Positions 22,563-34,700 of a stretch of DNA of 64,000 nt are shown here, in pieces (within the stretch, counting starts at the first letter, position 1; every line of letters begins with the position of its first letter). The DNA is from Cryptomeria japonica (lineage: Eukaryota; Streptophyta; Pinopsida; Cupressales; Cupressaceae), in assembly GCF_030272615.1 (NCBI RefSeq), contig NC_081406.1:141887299-141951298 (forward strand). Direction: 5' to 3'. Below the pieces are notes generated by a model that worked only from the letters and a program-made list of their open reading frames with translations, was not told the origin of the DNA and did not search any database. Position numbers and translations under genes: made by a program.

Positions 22563-22870
22563 TGAAGAAGTTGAGGAAATACAACTTCAGAGATCCCAAT
22601 AGCACCTGCATGCAAATACCTGTCACAAGAGAAGAATGGAGGAACATAAAGCAAAAAAGCATAAATGCTCCGAAGAAGAAGATTATCATTCAGAAAGGGA
22701 ATCAATTTAATTTACAAGTACAATACAATCCTTATAAAAGGATAATAGAAACCCTAAAGGGATAATGTGCCTACAATATTTATTAAATGCCTAAGTTTAG
22801 CTTTAGCATAGAGTATAATAGACTAATAATTAAAATAATAATCATTAGCTAATACAAGATAACTCTAACA
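22563..22870 (-). repeat. 5' LTR of the 2.1-kb non-autonomous element
   Basis: The upstream LTR in minus orientation, ending directly against the tRNA-iMet primer site with no spacer. Apart from the missing block near 22760 it matches the other LTR closely. Confidence 0.85.
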
Positions 22871-23729
22871 CTGAAGATGGGAGAAAATGAGAACATAAAT
22901 ACCTTTATGGATAAGGTGAATGACCTTGTCCTAGGTATCAGATGTGCTGGTGGAATACTTGAAGAAGATGAAATTATTGCTAAGGTGTTGAGATCTTTGC
23001 CTCCTGCTTACAAACATAAGCTAGTTGCTACTGATGAGATCCAGAGTGTGACTACAATGATAAGAGATATGCTGGTTAGAAATATTGCTGCATTTGAGCT
23101 GCGAATTTGGTGAATCACATGGAAAGTTTGAGACAACATTTAGAGCATTGATATATGGTAAGAAGAATTATGGTCCTAAAGAATGCAGAATATCTAGATA
23201 TGAAAGAGAAAGGAGAGAAATGGAAGAGAAAGAAAGAGAACTAGATGAGCTTTAAACATTGATTGTCCAGAGATTGCCTAAGGGAGCTGGTAAGTATGAT
23301 GGAAAATTGCCTTTGAAATATTTCTCTTGTAATAAGATAGGATATTTTGCTTCTAGATGCCCGGAGAGAATGGCTTAATATGATAGGGATGATAAATTTT
23401 ATAAGCATGACAAAAATGATAGATATGAGAAGCATGAGAAGTATGATAAGTCTTACAAGTCTATCTGGAAGTATAGGAATCAAAAGAATCACTATTATGC
23501 TACTAATGAAGGTGTTATAGATGAAGAATCAGAAGGAGATGAAGTTGTGTTTCTTGCCATTAAAGAAGATGGACAAGTACCCGTTGATTCCATTAGTTGC
23601 ACCATTGATGAGAAAGCTTTAGATGCTAAAGTTGAGAAAAGAGATAAATGGGTAATTGATAAAAGTTGTTCACATCATATGACCGAAGATAAAAGCAAAT
23701 TTGTGAGCATGGAAAGGTTTGAAGCATAA
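22871..23729 (+). pseudogene. copia-1 gag C-terminus and protease, broken
   Basis: Gag resumes with DKVNDLVLGIRCAGG, LRSLPPAYKHKL, then a nucleocapsid zinc knuckle reading FSCNKIGYFASRCPER. The knuckle's His (CX2CX4HX4C) is Tyr, so metal binding would be lost. A Lys/Asp/Tyr-rich tail leads to the protease block KWVIDKSCSHHMTEDKSKF, where copia proteases have D-S/T-G-C-S-H-H-M-T. Here the catalytic triplet is D-K-S. Frame changes near 23112 and a stop at 23727 also occur. Confidence 0.8.
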
Positions 23730-23748
23730 TATTTTGAGTGTTGGATAG

Positions 23749-24890
23749 ATGGTTGACACAGGTTATGATTTGAAATTCAAGAATGGTAAATGCAAGATCC
23801 TAAATGCCTCCAATATAGAGATTGCATCTAGAACTAAGACTGAAGGTAACATTTTTCATTTGAATGCTGGTGAGAAAAGTTGTTTGATTGCTCAAATTGA
23901 TGAAAGTTGGTTGTGGCATAGGAGAATGTGTCATGTTAATTTTGATTCAATGATTAAGATTAGTTCTATTCAAGCTATCAGAGATCTGCCTAAGATTGTT
24001 AAGTCTGCTAATCCGATATATAAAAAATGTCATTTGGGTAAGCAAACAAGAATCTCTTTCAAGAGAAAACCATATACATATGATAGATTGCTAGATCTTG
24101 TGCATACTGACCTATGTGGACCTACAAATGTTAGAAGTGTGCAAAGAGACATATATTTTATTTTTTTGATTGATGATTATTTTAGGAGATGCAGGTTGCC
24201 TTTTTGAAGGAGAAACCTGAAGCATTGGATAAATTCAAGATATTCAAAGCAAAATTTGAGACTAAGTCAGGATTGAAGGTGAAATGTCTGACATCCGACA
24301 AAGGTGGTGAATTTTGTTTTGGCAAGTTTGATTCATCTTGTGAGAAGCATGGGATTAGAAGACAATTATCTACTCCTAGAACCCCACAACATAATGAAGT
24401 TGTTGAAAGGAAGAACATGATTGTTTTGGATGCTGCAAGGACTATGCTGATTGAAGGGAATGTTCCGAAGATGTATTAGAGAGAAGCTATTAGCACTGCT
24501 ATTTACACATTCAACTAAGCCCATATTAAAGGTGATACCGGTAAGACTCCTTATGAGCTATGGTTTGGTCATGTTCCTACTATGAGATACTTTAGAGTAT
24601 TTGATAGCAAATGTTATATCAAGAGAGATGAAAACATAGGAAAATTTGATGCAAGAAGTGATGAAGGAATTTTCTTGGAATATTCAATAAAGAGAAAAAC
24701 CTACTGGTGCTACAATAAGAGACTAAGAAAGATATTGGAAAGTGCAAATGTGAAGGTGGATGAGAACCTTGGAAAATAGATAAGAGCTTGTGGATATGAT
24801 GATGGTCAACACATTGTTCTAAATCCTATTCAGACTAAAGAATCAAAGAAGAATGATCTGGTAGAGAGTTAATCTGGATGTTGCTACTGC
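23749..24890 (+). pseudogene. copia-1 integrase, broken
   Basis: Pre-integrase zinc domain: WLWHRRMCHVNFDSM with His-His and later KKCHLGKQTR. The core follows with DLVHTDLCGP (first Asp), LTSDKGGEF (second Asp) and TPQHNEVVERKN (Glu), so all three catalytic acidic residues can be seen. A frameshift near 24190-24207 and stops at 24477 and beyond break it. The C-terminal region includes GIFLEYSIKRKTYWCYNKRL and ILESANVKVDE, homologous to the copia-2 fragment at 8830. Integrase would insert element cDNA into chromosomes. Confidence 0.8.
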
Positions 24891-24900
24891 TGGTGGAGAG

Positions 24901-25880
24901 GTGCACAAACCTGAAAATCAAAACAATCGGAAGACTCCAAGGTATGTAAGATTGAATCATTCTGAAAATCAGATTATTGGTGATAAAAATAAAGGTGTGA
25001 TGACTAGAAAAAGGTTAGCTGTTGAAGAGGTATGTTTGATTTCTAAAGTTGAACCTAAAGATGTTGTTGAGGCTTGCAAAGATGAAAATTGGATGAGAGT
25101 TATGGAAGAAGAATTATATCAGATTGAAAAAAATAACACATGAGAGTTTGTGCCTAGACCTAAAGATAAGAATGTGACTGGTACTAAATGGGTATTCAGG
25201 AATAAATTGAATGAAGCCAGTGAAGTTGTTAGAAATAAAGCATGAATGGTATGCAAAGGATATTCACAAAAAGAAGGGATTGATTATGAGGAGAATTTTT
25301 CTTTGGTAGCTAGACTTGAAGCTGTTAGATTGTTGTTTTTATATGCTGCCTATAAAGATTTCAAGGTATATCAGATGGATGCCAAATCTGCCTTTTTGAA
25401 TGGTGATCTTGAGGAAGAAGTCTACATTGAGCAACCTAATGGATTTTCACTATCTGATGATGGAGACATGGTATGTAAACTGAAGGAAGCTCTTTATGGA
25501 CTGAAACAAGCCCTTAGAGCCTAGTATGCTAGATTGGATAAGTATTTGTTGAAATTGGGATTTAATAAAGGGACAACTGATAGTAATCTGTACTTTAAGA
25601 TTGAGAATGATAACATCTTGATTGTTGAAGTCTTTGTATGATATTATATTTGGAGGTGATGATAACTTAAGCATGAAGTTTTCTGGTGATATGCAGAAAG
25701 AATTTGAGATGTCTATGATAGGTGAGATGAAATTGTTCTTAGGTTTGCAGATTTCACACTCTGGAAAATGTATTTTTATATCTCAAACTAAATATGTGAA
25801 GGAATTGCTAAAGAAGTTTGGATTAGATGACTCCAAACCGGTTGGAACTCCTATGGTGATTGGCTGCAAATTATCTAAGA
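24901..25880 (+). pseudogene. copia-1 reverse transcriptase, broken and interrupted
   Basis: RT N-terminus: [52 protein letters not shown]. Palm: [50 protein letters not shown]. The catalytic YxDD region near 25620-25650 is garbled (ILIVEVFV then a stop and IIFGGDDN). The thumb (MQKEFEMSMIGEMKLFLGLQ, KKFGLDDSKPVGTPM) continues to 25880, where the TIR element sits. Coding resumes at 26890 with NDDSLKANQS. Several stops (25141, 25243, 25522) make it inactive. Confidence 0.8.
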
Positions 25881-26885
25881 GGGTGAACCCACAATAGTGG
25901 GTTACACTTTTTTGCCAACTTTGACACTGCAATATTCATTTTCAGAAAAAACTTCAGATTTAGACACCTAGTACTTCTAAACCGTAAGGAATTTGTAGAT
26001 GATGTGAACTAGTGATTTATGTCATTTTATATGTAGATTCTAAATTTTTGTTTTGATAATTTTTGGAATCAATTTGCTTCCATTTTTCTATCTCCCATGA
26101 AAACTACTTTTTTTTTTTTTTTTTTTTTCAAAAAACAACATTTTTAAAGAGCAATACTCACTCTGTATAGCATAACATTTTTTCTATAATATATATGAAC
26201 ATGATTCTTTCGAATTTGGTTTTGTAACACCTATATCTAGTATTTTCAAGTGGTTTTGTAACATTATCTTCAATATTTTATATTTTACTAAGATTTGAAG
26301 TCGAGTTAACTATAATTTTGACATATGTCCATTTGATATTACATAATGTGTTGTATATGTAACAAAAATCCATTTTATTTATTTTTGTTAGAAAGAGGAC
26401 TTAAATACGTAGTGCATAAATATTTTTCAGGATTTTTTTGGTGACATTTACTCTTTTTCCATAAGCATTGAACAAAGAAGTTCATGTTCGGTGAAAACCT
26501 TACATTCATAAGAAATAAAATAAAAATATATCAATGAAATTAAATATGTTAAAAATTATACTATTTGGAAAGCTTATAATAAGGGATAACTACTAAAAAA
26601 AAAAACTTCTAAATGAATTCATTTGACCCCCCAAAAGCTAATGTAAAATTGTTTTTTAATCAACATTTGATAGATGCAAAGGAGACTCCATTGCAAGTAT
26701 GATTTAGAAGTAGAGAGGTTCTATCCAAGAAATTTTGATCTAAGAGCCTTTGATCTAACTCTCTTCAATAATTAATTCAAATGGTACCTCTTAAAGCTTA
26801 AATCATTATATTTTCTAAAAAATGTATGATTTCAACAAAAATCAAGATGTACGAAAAAGTGGGAACCAACATTGTGAGTTCACCC
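25881..26885. mobile_element. 1,005-bp DNA transposon with ~34-bp TIRs and AAGA duplications
   Basis: The left end begins GGGTGAACCCACAATAGTGG. The reverse complement of the right end begins GGGTGAACTCACAATGTTGG. By eye the 34-bp ends match at 27 positions. AAGA lies on both sides (25877-25880 and 26886-26889), and removing one copy plus the element rejoins the copia frame exactly. The interior is AT-rich and noncoding, with a 20-plus T run near 26108. A 4-bp (or 3-bp AAG) duplication with GGGTGAAC ends does not match the standard plant superfamilies I can name. Confidence 0.85.
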
Positions 26886-26889
26886 AAGA

Positions 26890-27547
26890 ATGATGATTCT
26901 CTGAAAGCTAATCAGAGTTTATATAGGTCTATGGTTGGTGGACTGCTATATCTTACTTAGACTAGGATAGACATTATGCATGTTGTGTGCATGGCTGCTA
27001 GTTATCAAGTTGATCTGAAAGAGAGTCATGTCACTATTGTGAAGAGAATAGTCAGATACTTGAAGGGGACTATGGATTATGGTTTGTGGTATCTGAGGAA
27101 TGATGATTTCATGTTATATGCTTACACTGATATTGATTGGGCTGGTGATGTTGATGACTAGAAGAGTACCTCCAGTGGTGCTTTCTTTTGGGTAAGAAAT
27201 TGGTTTCATGGGCTAGTAATAAACAAGATTCAGTGTCCTTATCTACTACTAAAGATGAGTACATTGTTGTTGTTGGTAGCTACACTCAGGTGGGTTGGAT
27301 GAAGCAAATGTTGAAGGATATTAGAGTTATCTATGATGAGCTTGCTATCATATAGTGTGATAATTCCAGTGCTATTAACATGTCAAAGAATCCGATGCAA
27401 CATTCAGAAACTAAACATGTGTCAATTAAATATCATTACTTGAGAGAAAAAGTTAGTGAAGAGGAAGTGAAGTTGAAATATGTATCTACAAAGGAACAAA
27501 TTGCTAGTATTTTCACTAAGACTTTGCTTGCAAATACATTTGTCTAA
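26890..27547 (+). pseudogene. copia-1 RT C-terminus and RNase H, broken
   Basis: Starts NDDSLKANQSLYRSMVGGLLYLT then TRIDIMHVVCMAASY and IVKRIVRYLKGT. RNase H motifs follow: DIDWAGDVDD-stop-KSTSSGAFF (DxDWAGxxDxRRSTSG in the family), a frameshift near 27190, STTKDEYIVV, CDNSSAINMSKNP, HVSIKYHYLREKV and IFTKTL. The end at 27545-27547 (TAA after NTFV) is close to the usual copia pol end. Three or more stops and a frameshift show decay. Confidence 0.8.
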
Positions 27548-27878
27548 GAGACAAGTTACAGGTATCCACTCCTCCCGATGAGAACTAGATGCATTGAGTT
27601 ACATCAATCCAGTGGACTTCATAATATTATTTCTTTTATCCGGATTGATGAGTTGGTGTTGCTCCTCTGATGGAGTAGTCTGGTTATGTGTTTAAGGGGG
27701 AGAGTGAGTTTGATTTTTCATTTTGAGATCTGTGGCATTGTTGTCAAAGGGGGAGAGAAGCATGTGAAAAACTATTTTATTTGCTTGATCTTAGGGGGAG
27801 TCTATTGGAGATGTTTTATTTCTTTGCATTGATTGTTTTTCACATTCATATGTTGCTATCAATGCCAAATGGGCAGAT
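27548..27878 (+). other. copia-1 3' untranslated region with polypurine tracts
   Basis: Noncoding, with several AAGGGGGAGA-like tracts (about 27700, 27748, 27793). The last one, next to the LTR, reads CAAATGGGCAGATTG and looks mutated from CAAAGGGGGAGATTG. Confidence 0.6.
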
Positions 27879-28322
27879 TGTTGGACATTGTTATTGCTAG
27901 GATATGTTGATGTCATTGATTTCAACACATTCCTACTCCGGTGATTGCAGATTGGTTTATTGGGATTATGATTTGGTGTATGGAGTATTTATAGTATCAT
28001 TATATTCTTCTGTATTGGTTTTGGTGATCTAGGAAGCTTAATTGATCATATCTTATGATCCAATTTTGTAGTTTGCCTTTCTGATAAGTGCTTTGCAGAG
28101 TTCAATATTTCCTCCAATATATTCAGGTGTGACCAGATTTTGATCTGAGATTTTGGCATATTGTTTGGGATAGTCTTGTCTATCTTCATTTCAGATGGTT
28201 CATGATTTGGTGCTTCGTAGGTTATCTTTCTTCGTGACAGTTTTTGCTAATTGAGTATTCTTGAGGTTCAAATGTTGATCGATGAAGATTTGATAAGTGG
28301 TGTTGGTGTGGCTGTTTCTGTT
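27879..28322 (+). repeat. copia-1 3' LTR, left part
   Basis: Begins TGTTGGACATTG like the 5' LTR and runs to GCTGTTTCTGTT, where the gypsy-type element entered. LTR sequence resumes at 36620 with CTGATGATTC, matching 19429 onward in the 5' LTR. Confidence 0.9.
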
Positions 28323-29533
28323 TGTAGTGTCATAAAATTGCGACCCCTACAATTTTAACCATATTTTGGGTCCTCACCTTGGCGACAACATCTCCTTCCC
28401 TAACCAAGACCTATTTCTGCATTTCCAACCCTTCACTCATTCTGCTTCATGACCTGTGTCTTCTCTAGACCCTGTCTGGGCCCCAAAATATGGCAGGACA
28501 GTGGCGTGGCGTCCCTATCCCCCTAGGAAAGAGGCATGGTGCCCTTTTCCTCACCCCTTAGGGTGGCCCTATGTTAGGTTTGCCTAGTCTTCTATGCATA
28601 ATTTGTCTTCAGGGTTTGCAACTCCTCTTTGTCAGCCTTCAGTGGTTGAAAATTAATCCTTGAGGCATGTATAAAAATGAATTCAATACTCTCATTCATG
28701 GATGAAGGATGGATAAAAGACAGATGGACAACAAAGAGATAGATAAAGAGCATAAGGAGAAGATACAAGATTTCAAGGTCATAATCAAGCATTCAAGTCT
28801 TCTTCATTCATCCATTGGAGCAACATTACAACATTCATTTGTAAGGATGTGTGTGTTAGGGTTTTGTCATGTTACATGCCATTTCATACAACATTTGTGA
28901 TTACATTCAAGAAGCAAAGCAATCATCATCAAGAAGTTGTAGATCTACAAGGTATACATTTTCATTATTTACATTCAAGTATTTGCAATTGCTTTCTTTC
29001 AAGGTTGATTCCTCAACCGGGGTTTGACTGAGGCAAACCCCTATCCACAACCCCCTTTCTTCTCTTTTCTATGTGTGGGTTGTAGGTGTGCAACTATAAT
29101 TACAGGTTTGGGCTTCATTTGCAGAGATGGAAGAACCCTTTTCATTTCACGGATTTTGTGGCAGACCATGTACATTCCCGCCATGGTCCTGATGAATTTT
29201 CTCCAAATTTGCAGGGAAAATCCGCATCATCTAATTAGCTCAGATCTAAAGTTAAAATGCGATCCCAAACTAGTAGCTCCTCATGTCACTCATTTCCTCT
29301 CTCTTTTCCACATAGTCAAGAAGTCAACTTTCTCATTTACAAAAGAGGGTAAATCACACTTCAACCTCTTGTAATCCACTCAAAATTCACATCCTTGTTT
29401 CCCTCAGATTTGGATCTAGCGGATTCAACCCCTCTTTTGAATGTAAAGTATCTTTCCAAGTGAAAATCATCCTAGTGGTTTCCTTTCTCTCTCCTAGGTG
29501 GGGAGTCACTAGGATCCGATTTTCCACTTTAGA
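28323..29533 (+). repeat. gypsy-3 5' LTR
   Basis: About 1,211 bp. Starts TGTAGTGTCATAAAATTG. Contains GGGGTTTGACTGAGGCAAA (29016-29035), shared with gypsy-2's LTR. Ends ...CCACTTTAGA, probably mutated from TTTACA as in the 3' LTR. TTTTGGTGAACC follows as a possible primer-binding site. Confidence 0.85.
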
Positions 29534-31903
29534 TTTTGGTGAACCCTACATCTTACAATTAATTCTGATTTCTCATTATTAGATCTGATTAATTGCAATT
29601 TGAATTTTAAATTTTCATTTTCAAGTTTGATCTATTTGCAAATTTTAGAGGTTAATTGTTTAAAAACCCTAATTTTTCATTTTGAGCAAATTAAGATTGT
29701 GAGGTGTAAAATTTTAATTGCTTGTTTCATATCTGATTTCTATTTCAAAATTGCAATTCAAATCTGTCTCTTTATTTTGAAAAATTCACTGGTTAAATCA
29801 TAAAACCCTAATTTTTAAGATTCTTCTATTTTTGACCTTTGACTGCAATTTTGACTGATCTAAACATCTCCAAATCAGCTATTTTTTTGGATTCCGCATT
29901 AAAATCACAATCTCTATCAACCTTGAAAATTTTGAAAAAAGTTGGTCGGACCGTGTGCGTCCACTCCACGATGCTCGACTTTTTCCCCAAAATTTCAGGA
30001 GATGGAATTGACTACATTTTTCCGCTTAGATCCATAAAATCAGCATACTTTATCAATTTTAACACTCTCTAAGGTCAAACACAAATTCAAAATTCATCAA
30101 ATTGACATTTTAAAATTAATTTTCATAAAAAGGTCCTAATTTTAGATCTGCTTTTCCAACAAATTCAGATTTCACTTAAGAGAGTTTTAATGACAAATAA
30201 TAAATTGGATTTACTTGCTCTTTCACATGTGATTACATTAATTTTTACATATATTTATCATGTGTTAGATAAGAGTTTCTTCCATTTCCTATTGCTTCTC
30301 TTTCTTCATAGCACTTGATCATATTGTGTTGTTAGGATTTCTAAATTATAAGATCTCAGAGCTTTCATGTATCATTTATGTTGCAATATGGTGATGTTGT
30401 TAACCAAATGCACTTCCTATGTTAAGCATCTTAAATATTTTGTAGATCATAAACCTAGTGTAGACACCTAAAAATGGTCAATGCTTGTGGAATCGTACTT
30501 TAACATTTGCGCATTGCCTTATTTTAGGGTTTTTGCGTCGCATTAACATTTCTCCTATGTCACGCTCTTGGTCTTTATCATTTGCGAGCATTGAGTCCTT
30601 CTTCTGCATTCTTCATTTGTCTCACTTTCGAATTTGGTCTTGTCGACAACAATCTTCAGTCATGATTTCGGTCAATCTTATCCTGTCGCATCAATGTGCG
30701 TGCTCATTTGTCATCATTTTGGACATCGTCAATCCTAATTAGGGTTTTTTCCTCTTTTCAATCTTGTCTTCTTGCGATCAATTTGTCATCGATCGTCGTC
30801 TTTCTCAATCATGTCAATTTGGATCAATTTGTCATTGTTCCTCGTTAATCGACACATTTATCAATCAAATCATCTATCAATTCAAAATCATGATCGAATC
30901 GACATCAAATCAATCTTACATCAAGATCTAATTGTCGTCCTTGCATTTCTAATTTAACCTTGTTTGTCATTTTCTCTCCATTCTCCCTCTAGGTTAAATA
31001 ATTTATTTATTTATCCTAAGTCTTCTTGTCACAATTAAATGTTTATTTAATTGGCTAATTAATTCCTCCTATTCTTGTAAATTAATTAATGAATGAGAAA
31101 TTATTAATTAATTTACCTAATTTTCATCAATTTTCTAATTTCATCATGTCTAATTTCCTAATTTTCTAATTTTCCTAATTCCTAATTTCCACCTATTTTC
31201 TAATTTGTCAAATTTAATTTCCACCTAATTTATTTTTCTCTAGTTCTCCCTATTTTTGTGCTTTGGTGGAAGCATGAATTTCTCATGCGTCATACTTTTG
31301 GCATGGAAGGATGTCATAAGCCTCTAGTCCTCTAACCTTTGCATTGGCAATATGTCATAATTCATGACATAGAAGGTGTCATAACCTTCTTCTTTCCACT
31401 CAATTGTGCCATTTTTGAAATCAATTGCCTCTAATATCAAAGTCATGCTAATCTTGTCTTTTCTCCAATTTATCTATAAATTGGATGAATTTCTTCAATC
31501 AAAGCCCCTGATCCTTAATCACATTATCGAACTAATCACTTTTTCTAATCACTTTTTGTCGAATCAATCACGCTTTGAGTACTCTTGCACTAATTGTCAA
31601 TCTTGCTTTCACATTAGGTTTATGCACTTGAAGGTGAGATCCACAAACAAAAGCTATTTGAAGAAGAAAGAAGGACAATGGAGCCACATGAAGGAGATAT
31701 TCAAATCTGCATTTGGTTTTCTTACCTTTTAATCTTGAATGTTTTGCTTTCATGTCTTTATTGAGTGTGTTTAGGATTGATCATTGCATTTGAGCTTTCG
31801 TGATTGAGCTAGATTTGTATTTTGATTTGCTTGTGATGATTTCCAGATTTCCTATGCTACACCTAGAGATCCTAATCTTCGTACCTCTCCTAGGGTATCT
31901 TGT
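29534..31903 (+). other. gypsy-3 leader region, noncoding
   Basis: 2.4 kb of AT-rich sequence after the primer-site position, with repeated AATTTCCTAATTTTC-type phrases near 31120-31200 and no recognisable domain. Long leaders are common in non-autonomous derivatives. Confidence 0.45.
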
Positions 31904-32755
31904 GTGAAAGAAATGAGATCTAATTCTTTGCCCAATGATCTTTCTACAAGAGAGCAAGCATTGGAAAGTAATATGGATCCATCTTCTTCTTCTACGCATA
32001 CCCTTGAGCAAGGGGGGCAATATGAAAACATCAACATTCTTACATCTTTAGATCCTCCTTATTCTCTCAAGACCTATCTTCAACATCAAAGTCTATGTAG
32101 GGAGGATGATGTCATGCATTTTATTCATGATCTTTCTCCTTGAATAGAAATGACTAAAAATGAGATTTTAGATGATGAAGATGTTTTTCCCCAATCTTCC
32201 AAAAAGGGCAAGCTTGATAAAGGCAAAGAGATTGTCATTTCACATGATACTCCCCCTTCATCTACAAATCCTTTTCTACCTCCTTACACATTATATTTCA
32301 AATAAATTCATGATCATGTTCCTCCATCTAGTCAATTGCAACATTCTTATAGTCGTGGCTTTCATATAATTATAAAACAAGGTTTTAAAGGACAAAGAAT
32401 TGGGAAATTTTAGCATGGAATTCATGTCCTTATAAATCCTCCTACACAAACTACTACAAGAGGCCTAGGAAGTGGTACCCCTCTTTCTATGGACGAATTC
32501 CTTAGACTTCAAAACTTTAAGGATTACCTTCAAAACCAACAAACCAAGAGAGCCTGCAAGAATGCTTCTTCATCAAAACACCCTTTTTGTTCCTTTCATC
32601 AAACCCATGACCATAATGCTGATGATTGCCCTAATTTTCAAAAATCTGTTCAAGATGGCATAGAAAGTGGCAAAATTAGAATTATGGATAATGAACTCCT
32701 TCTAACAAACCTTCTTCTTCATGGGAAGATGATATTTACCATCCCGACAGATTAG
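31904..32755 (+). pseudogene. gypsy-3 gag-like remnant with zinc-knuckle-type motif
   Basis: The first block (31904-32143) has LPNDLSTREQALESNMDPSS, resembling the LKDEALKSNVDPS unit of the gypsy-2 repeat protein. After frame breaks, 32489-32755 reads MDEFLRLQNFKDYLQNQQTK, then FCSFHQTHDHNADDCPNFQ. That is the CxxHx4Hx4C arrangement seen in plant gypsy gag (FCEFHxxxGHxTxDC), followed by a short tail. The role would be RNA binding. No protease or pol frame follows. Confidence 0.55.
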
Positions 32756-34374
32756 TTGCAAGAATCTATTGGAGGTCGAAATATGACAAGAACATTTCCT
32801 TTCCTCCTCAAAATAAAAGAAAGAATCTTAAGCAAGTGAAAGGTATTTAATATTGTATTTTTTATGATTTATATTCACATTCTATTGGAAAATGTTATGC
32901 AATATGATCTTGCACACATTTGTCTCACATAAGATCTAGCTGTATTTCTTGGTAAAAACATTGTGCCTTAGCACTTATTTTCCCTTCATGTTGCTCTTCA
33001 CCCTTTGACATAATTAGCCCATTTACCGGGGGCTCTTTATCATTAGTGGTGGTATTGTTTCACTTTTCACATACTTTGGGGCAGCAACATGAAGTCCATT
33101 TTTCTTCTTCTTCTTTCTATACATTTATCTCTATCTTTGTGCATTATTCATTATTAAGATCTCTTTTCTTGCATAGGATTATTCTTATGTGAGCATATAA
33201 ATGCTCTTTGGTTTTCCTCTTTTCTTGGAGAGGGGCATCTTTAATGAATACTCCACTTCTTCTCTTTCCTTCATTCTCTTGGAAATCTTACCTCTTCTAT
33301 GGTTTCGATTATTGGCAAGTATGATATGCCCCTTAGCAGGGAATGATCTCTTGAGAAGTGTGTATTCCTTCCTTGAAAGGATTTGTTCCACTAGGATGGC
33401 ATATCCCTTGAAACTAATCACCATAAGAAAATGTGTAATATTTCTCCTTGTTCTCCTCACTTGGGGGGCAAGGATGTTCGCTCCTTTCCCTTGCGTCATT
33501 ATTTCCTTTAGGGGTTGCATTGTTCATATGTGATTATCATTTCTTACAATGGTATGCTTTTATGACTAATCCCCATTGAGGACTATATGATTCTTTTTCT
33601 CTCTTCCTTTCGAAGATTACCACTTCTTGAGATGTGTATTTTACATTTACTAATGTCTTTTCTTGCATGTGTTCATATAAGTTCATTGCACATTTGCTTA
33701 TGTTTAATCTTTCTCTAGTAGATTGTGTAAGCTCTTCTCATTGTCCCTTATCTTGGGGGGCAATGATCCTTCTCTCTCTCTTTCTCTAGGGATCCAATTT
33801 TTCCTATTAAGTGGATGGTGTGAGTTCTATTACTTGATGTCATTCCTTGTGCATAATTGTTTGTTACTGGCTTAAGGATTCTCTCTTATACAAGAAGTGT
33901 TAATCCTTGACTATGACCTCTTTTACACTTGGTTATGTACATCTATGATAAAGCCAACCATCCCTCTGGGGGCTAAACTTGAGTCGTCCCTCATCAAGAA
34001 TCCCTTTCACCTAGAAGTAGGAGGAAGGATTGCATTCTTGTTCTTTCCTTTTCTTGTCCTAGAATATGTTATATTTGTCTAAGACAACTCCTCTTGGGGG
34101 TAGATGTCTTTTGAACAAAGATCTCTTCTCCTCCAAGGATCACCTTTACACTTACAACAAGACATCTCTTGTCAACTATCTTATCCTTGCTTGAAGAGTA
34201 TTCCCTCTCTTGCTTGGATTTATGACATTGTTGCATAGCGGATATCTTCTTTGTGGTGAAGGTAGGTATCCTTGTTCTTATTTCCTTAAGATATCAACAT
34301 CAACCTATGTTGACATCTTAAGGGGGGGGGGCACCCACACTGCTCCTTTGTACTATACTTCTCTCATGTATTGA
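32756..34374 (+). other. gypsy-3 pyrimidine-rich noncoding interior
   Basis: 1.6 kb of T/C-rich sequence with recurring short phrases (CTTGGGGGGCAA, TTCTTTTCTCT, CACTTCTT). No domain on either strand. It occupies the place where pol would be in an autonomous element. Confidence 0.5.
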
Positions 34375-34700
34375 ACAATGAGACAATCTTGGAACCAGAG
34401 GGAAACATCTTAGAGAAAGATGTTGTCACTTTTTGTACAATGAGTAATTCTCGGAACTAGAGCACGGTCTCTTAGAGCGAGATGTCTTCACTTATTATTT
34501 TCTTGAACAATGGGATATTCTTGGAACCAGAGGGAAACCTCTTAGAGCAAGATGTCGTCACTTTTCTCTTGTACAGTGGTTCATTCTCGGAACCAGAGCA
34601 TGATCTCTTAGAGCAAGATGACATCACTTTTCTTTTGTGCGGGGTGATTATTCTTGGAACCAGAGCATGGTCTCTTAGACTGAGATATCACACCTTTCTA
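34375..34700 (+). repeat. Five tandem ~62-70-bp repeats inside gypsy-3
   Basis: The core TC(T/G)(T/C)GGAAC(C/T)(A)AGAG occurs at about 34391, 34453, 34523, 34589 and 34656 (GGAAC starts). Each copy continues with CTCTTAGAG..AGATG and CACTTTT. Spacings are 62, 70, 66 and 67. They fall in the noncoding interior. Confidence 0.8.

Larger units (their letters stand above)
20725..22870 (-). mobile_element. 2.1-kb non-autonomous LTR retrotransposon in copia-1 gag
   Basis: Direct repeats at 20725-21088 (364 bp) and 22563-22870 (308 bp) flank a ~1.47-kb interior. On the minus strand each repeat starts TGTTAGAGTTATC and ends CTTCTTCA. TGGTATCAGAGC (22551-22562) follows the right-hand LTR immediately, and CTTAAGGGGGGG (21089-21100) precedes the left-hand one, giving primer site and polypurine tract in the correct places. 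CTGAA flanks both sides (20720-20724, 22871-22875). No gag or pol domain was seen inside, so it depends on enzymes from other elements. Confidence 0.9.
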
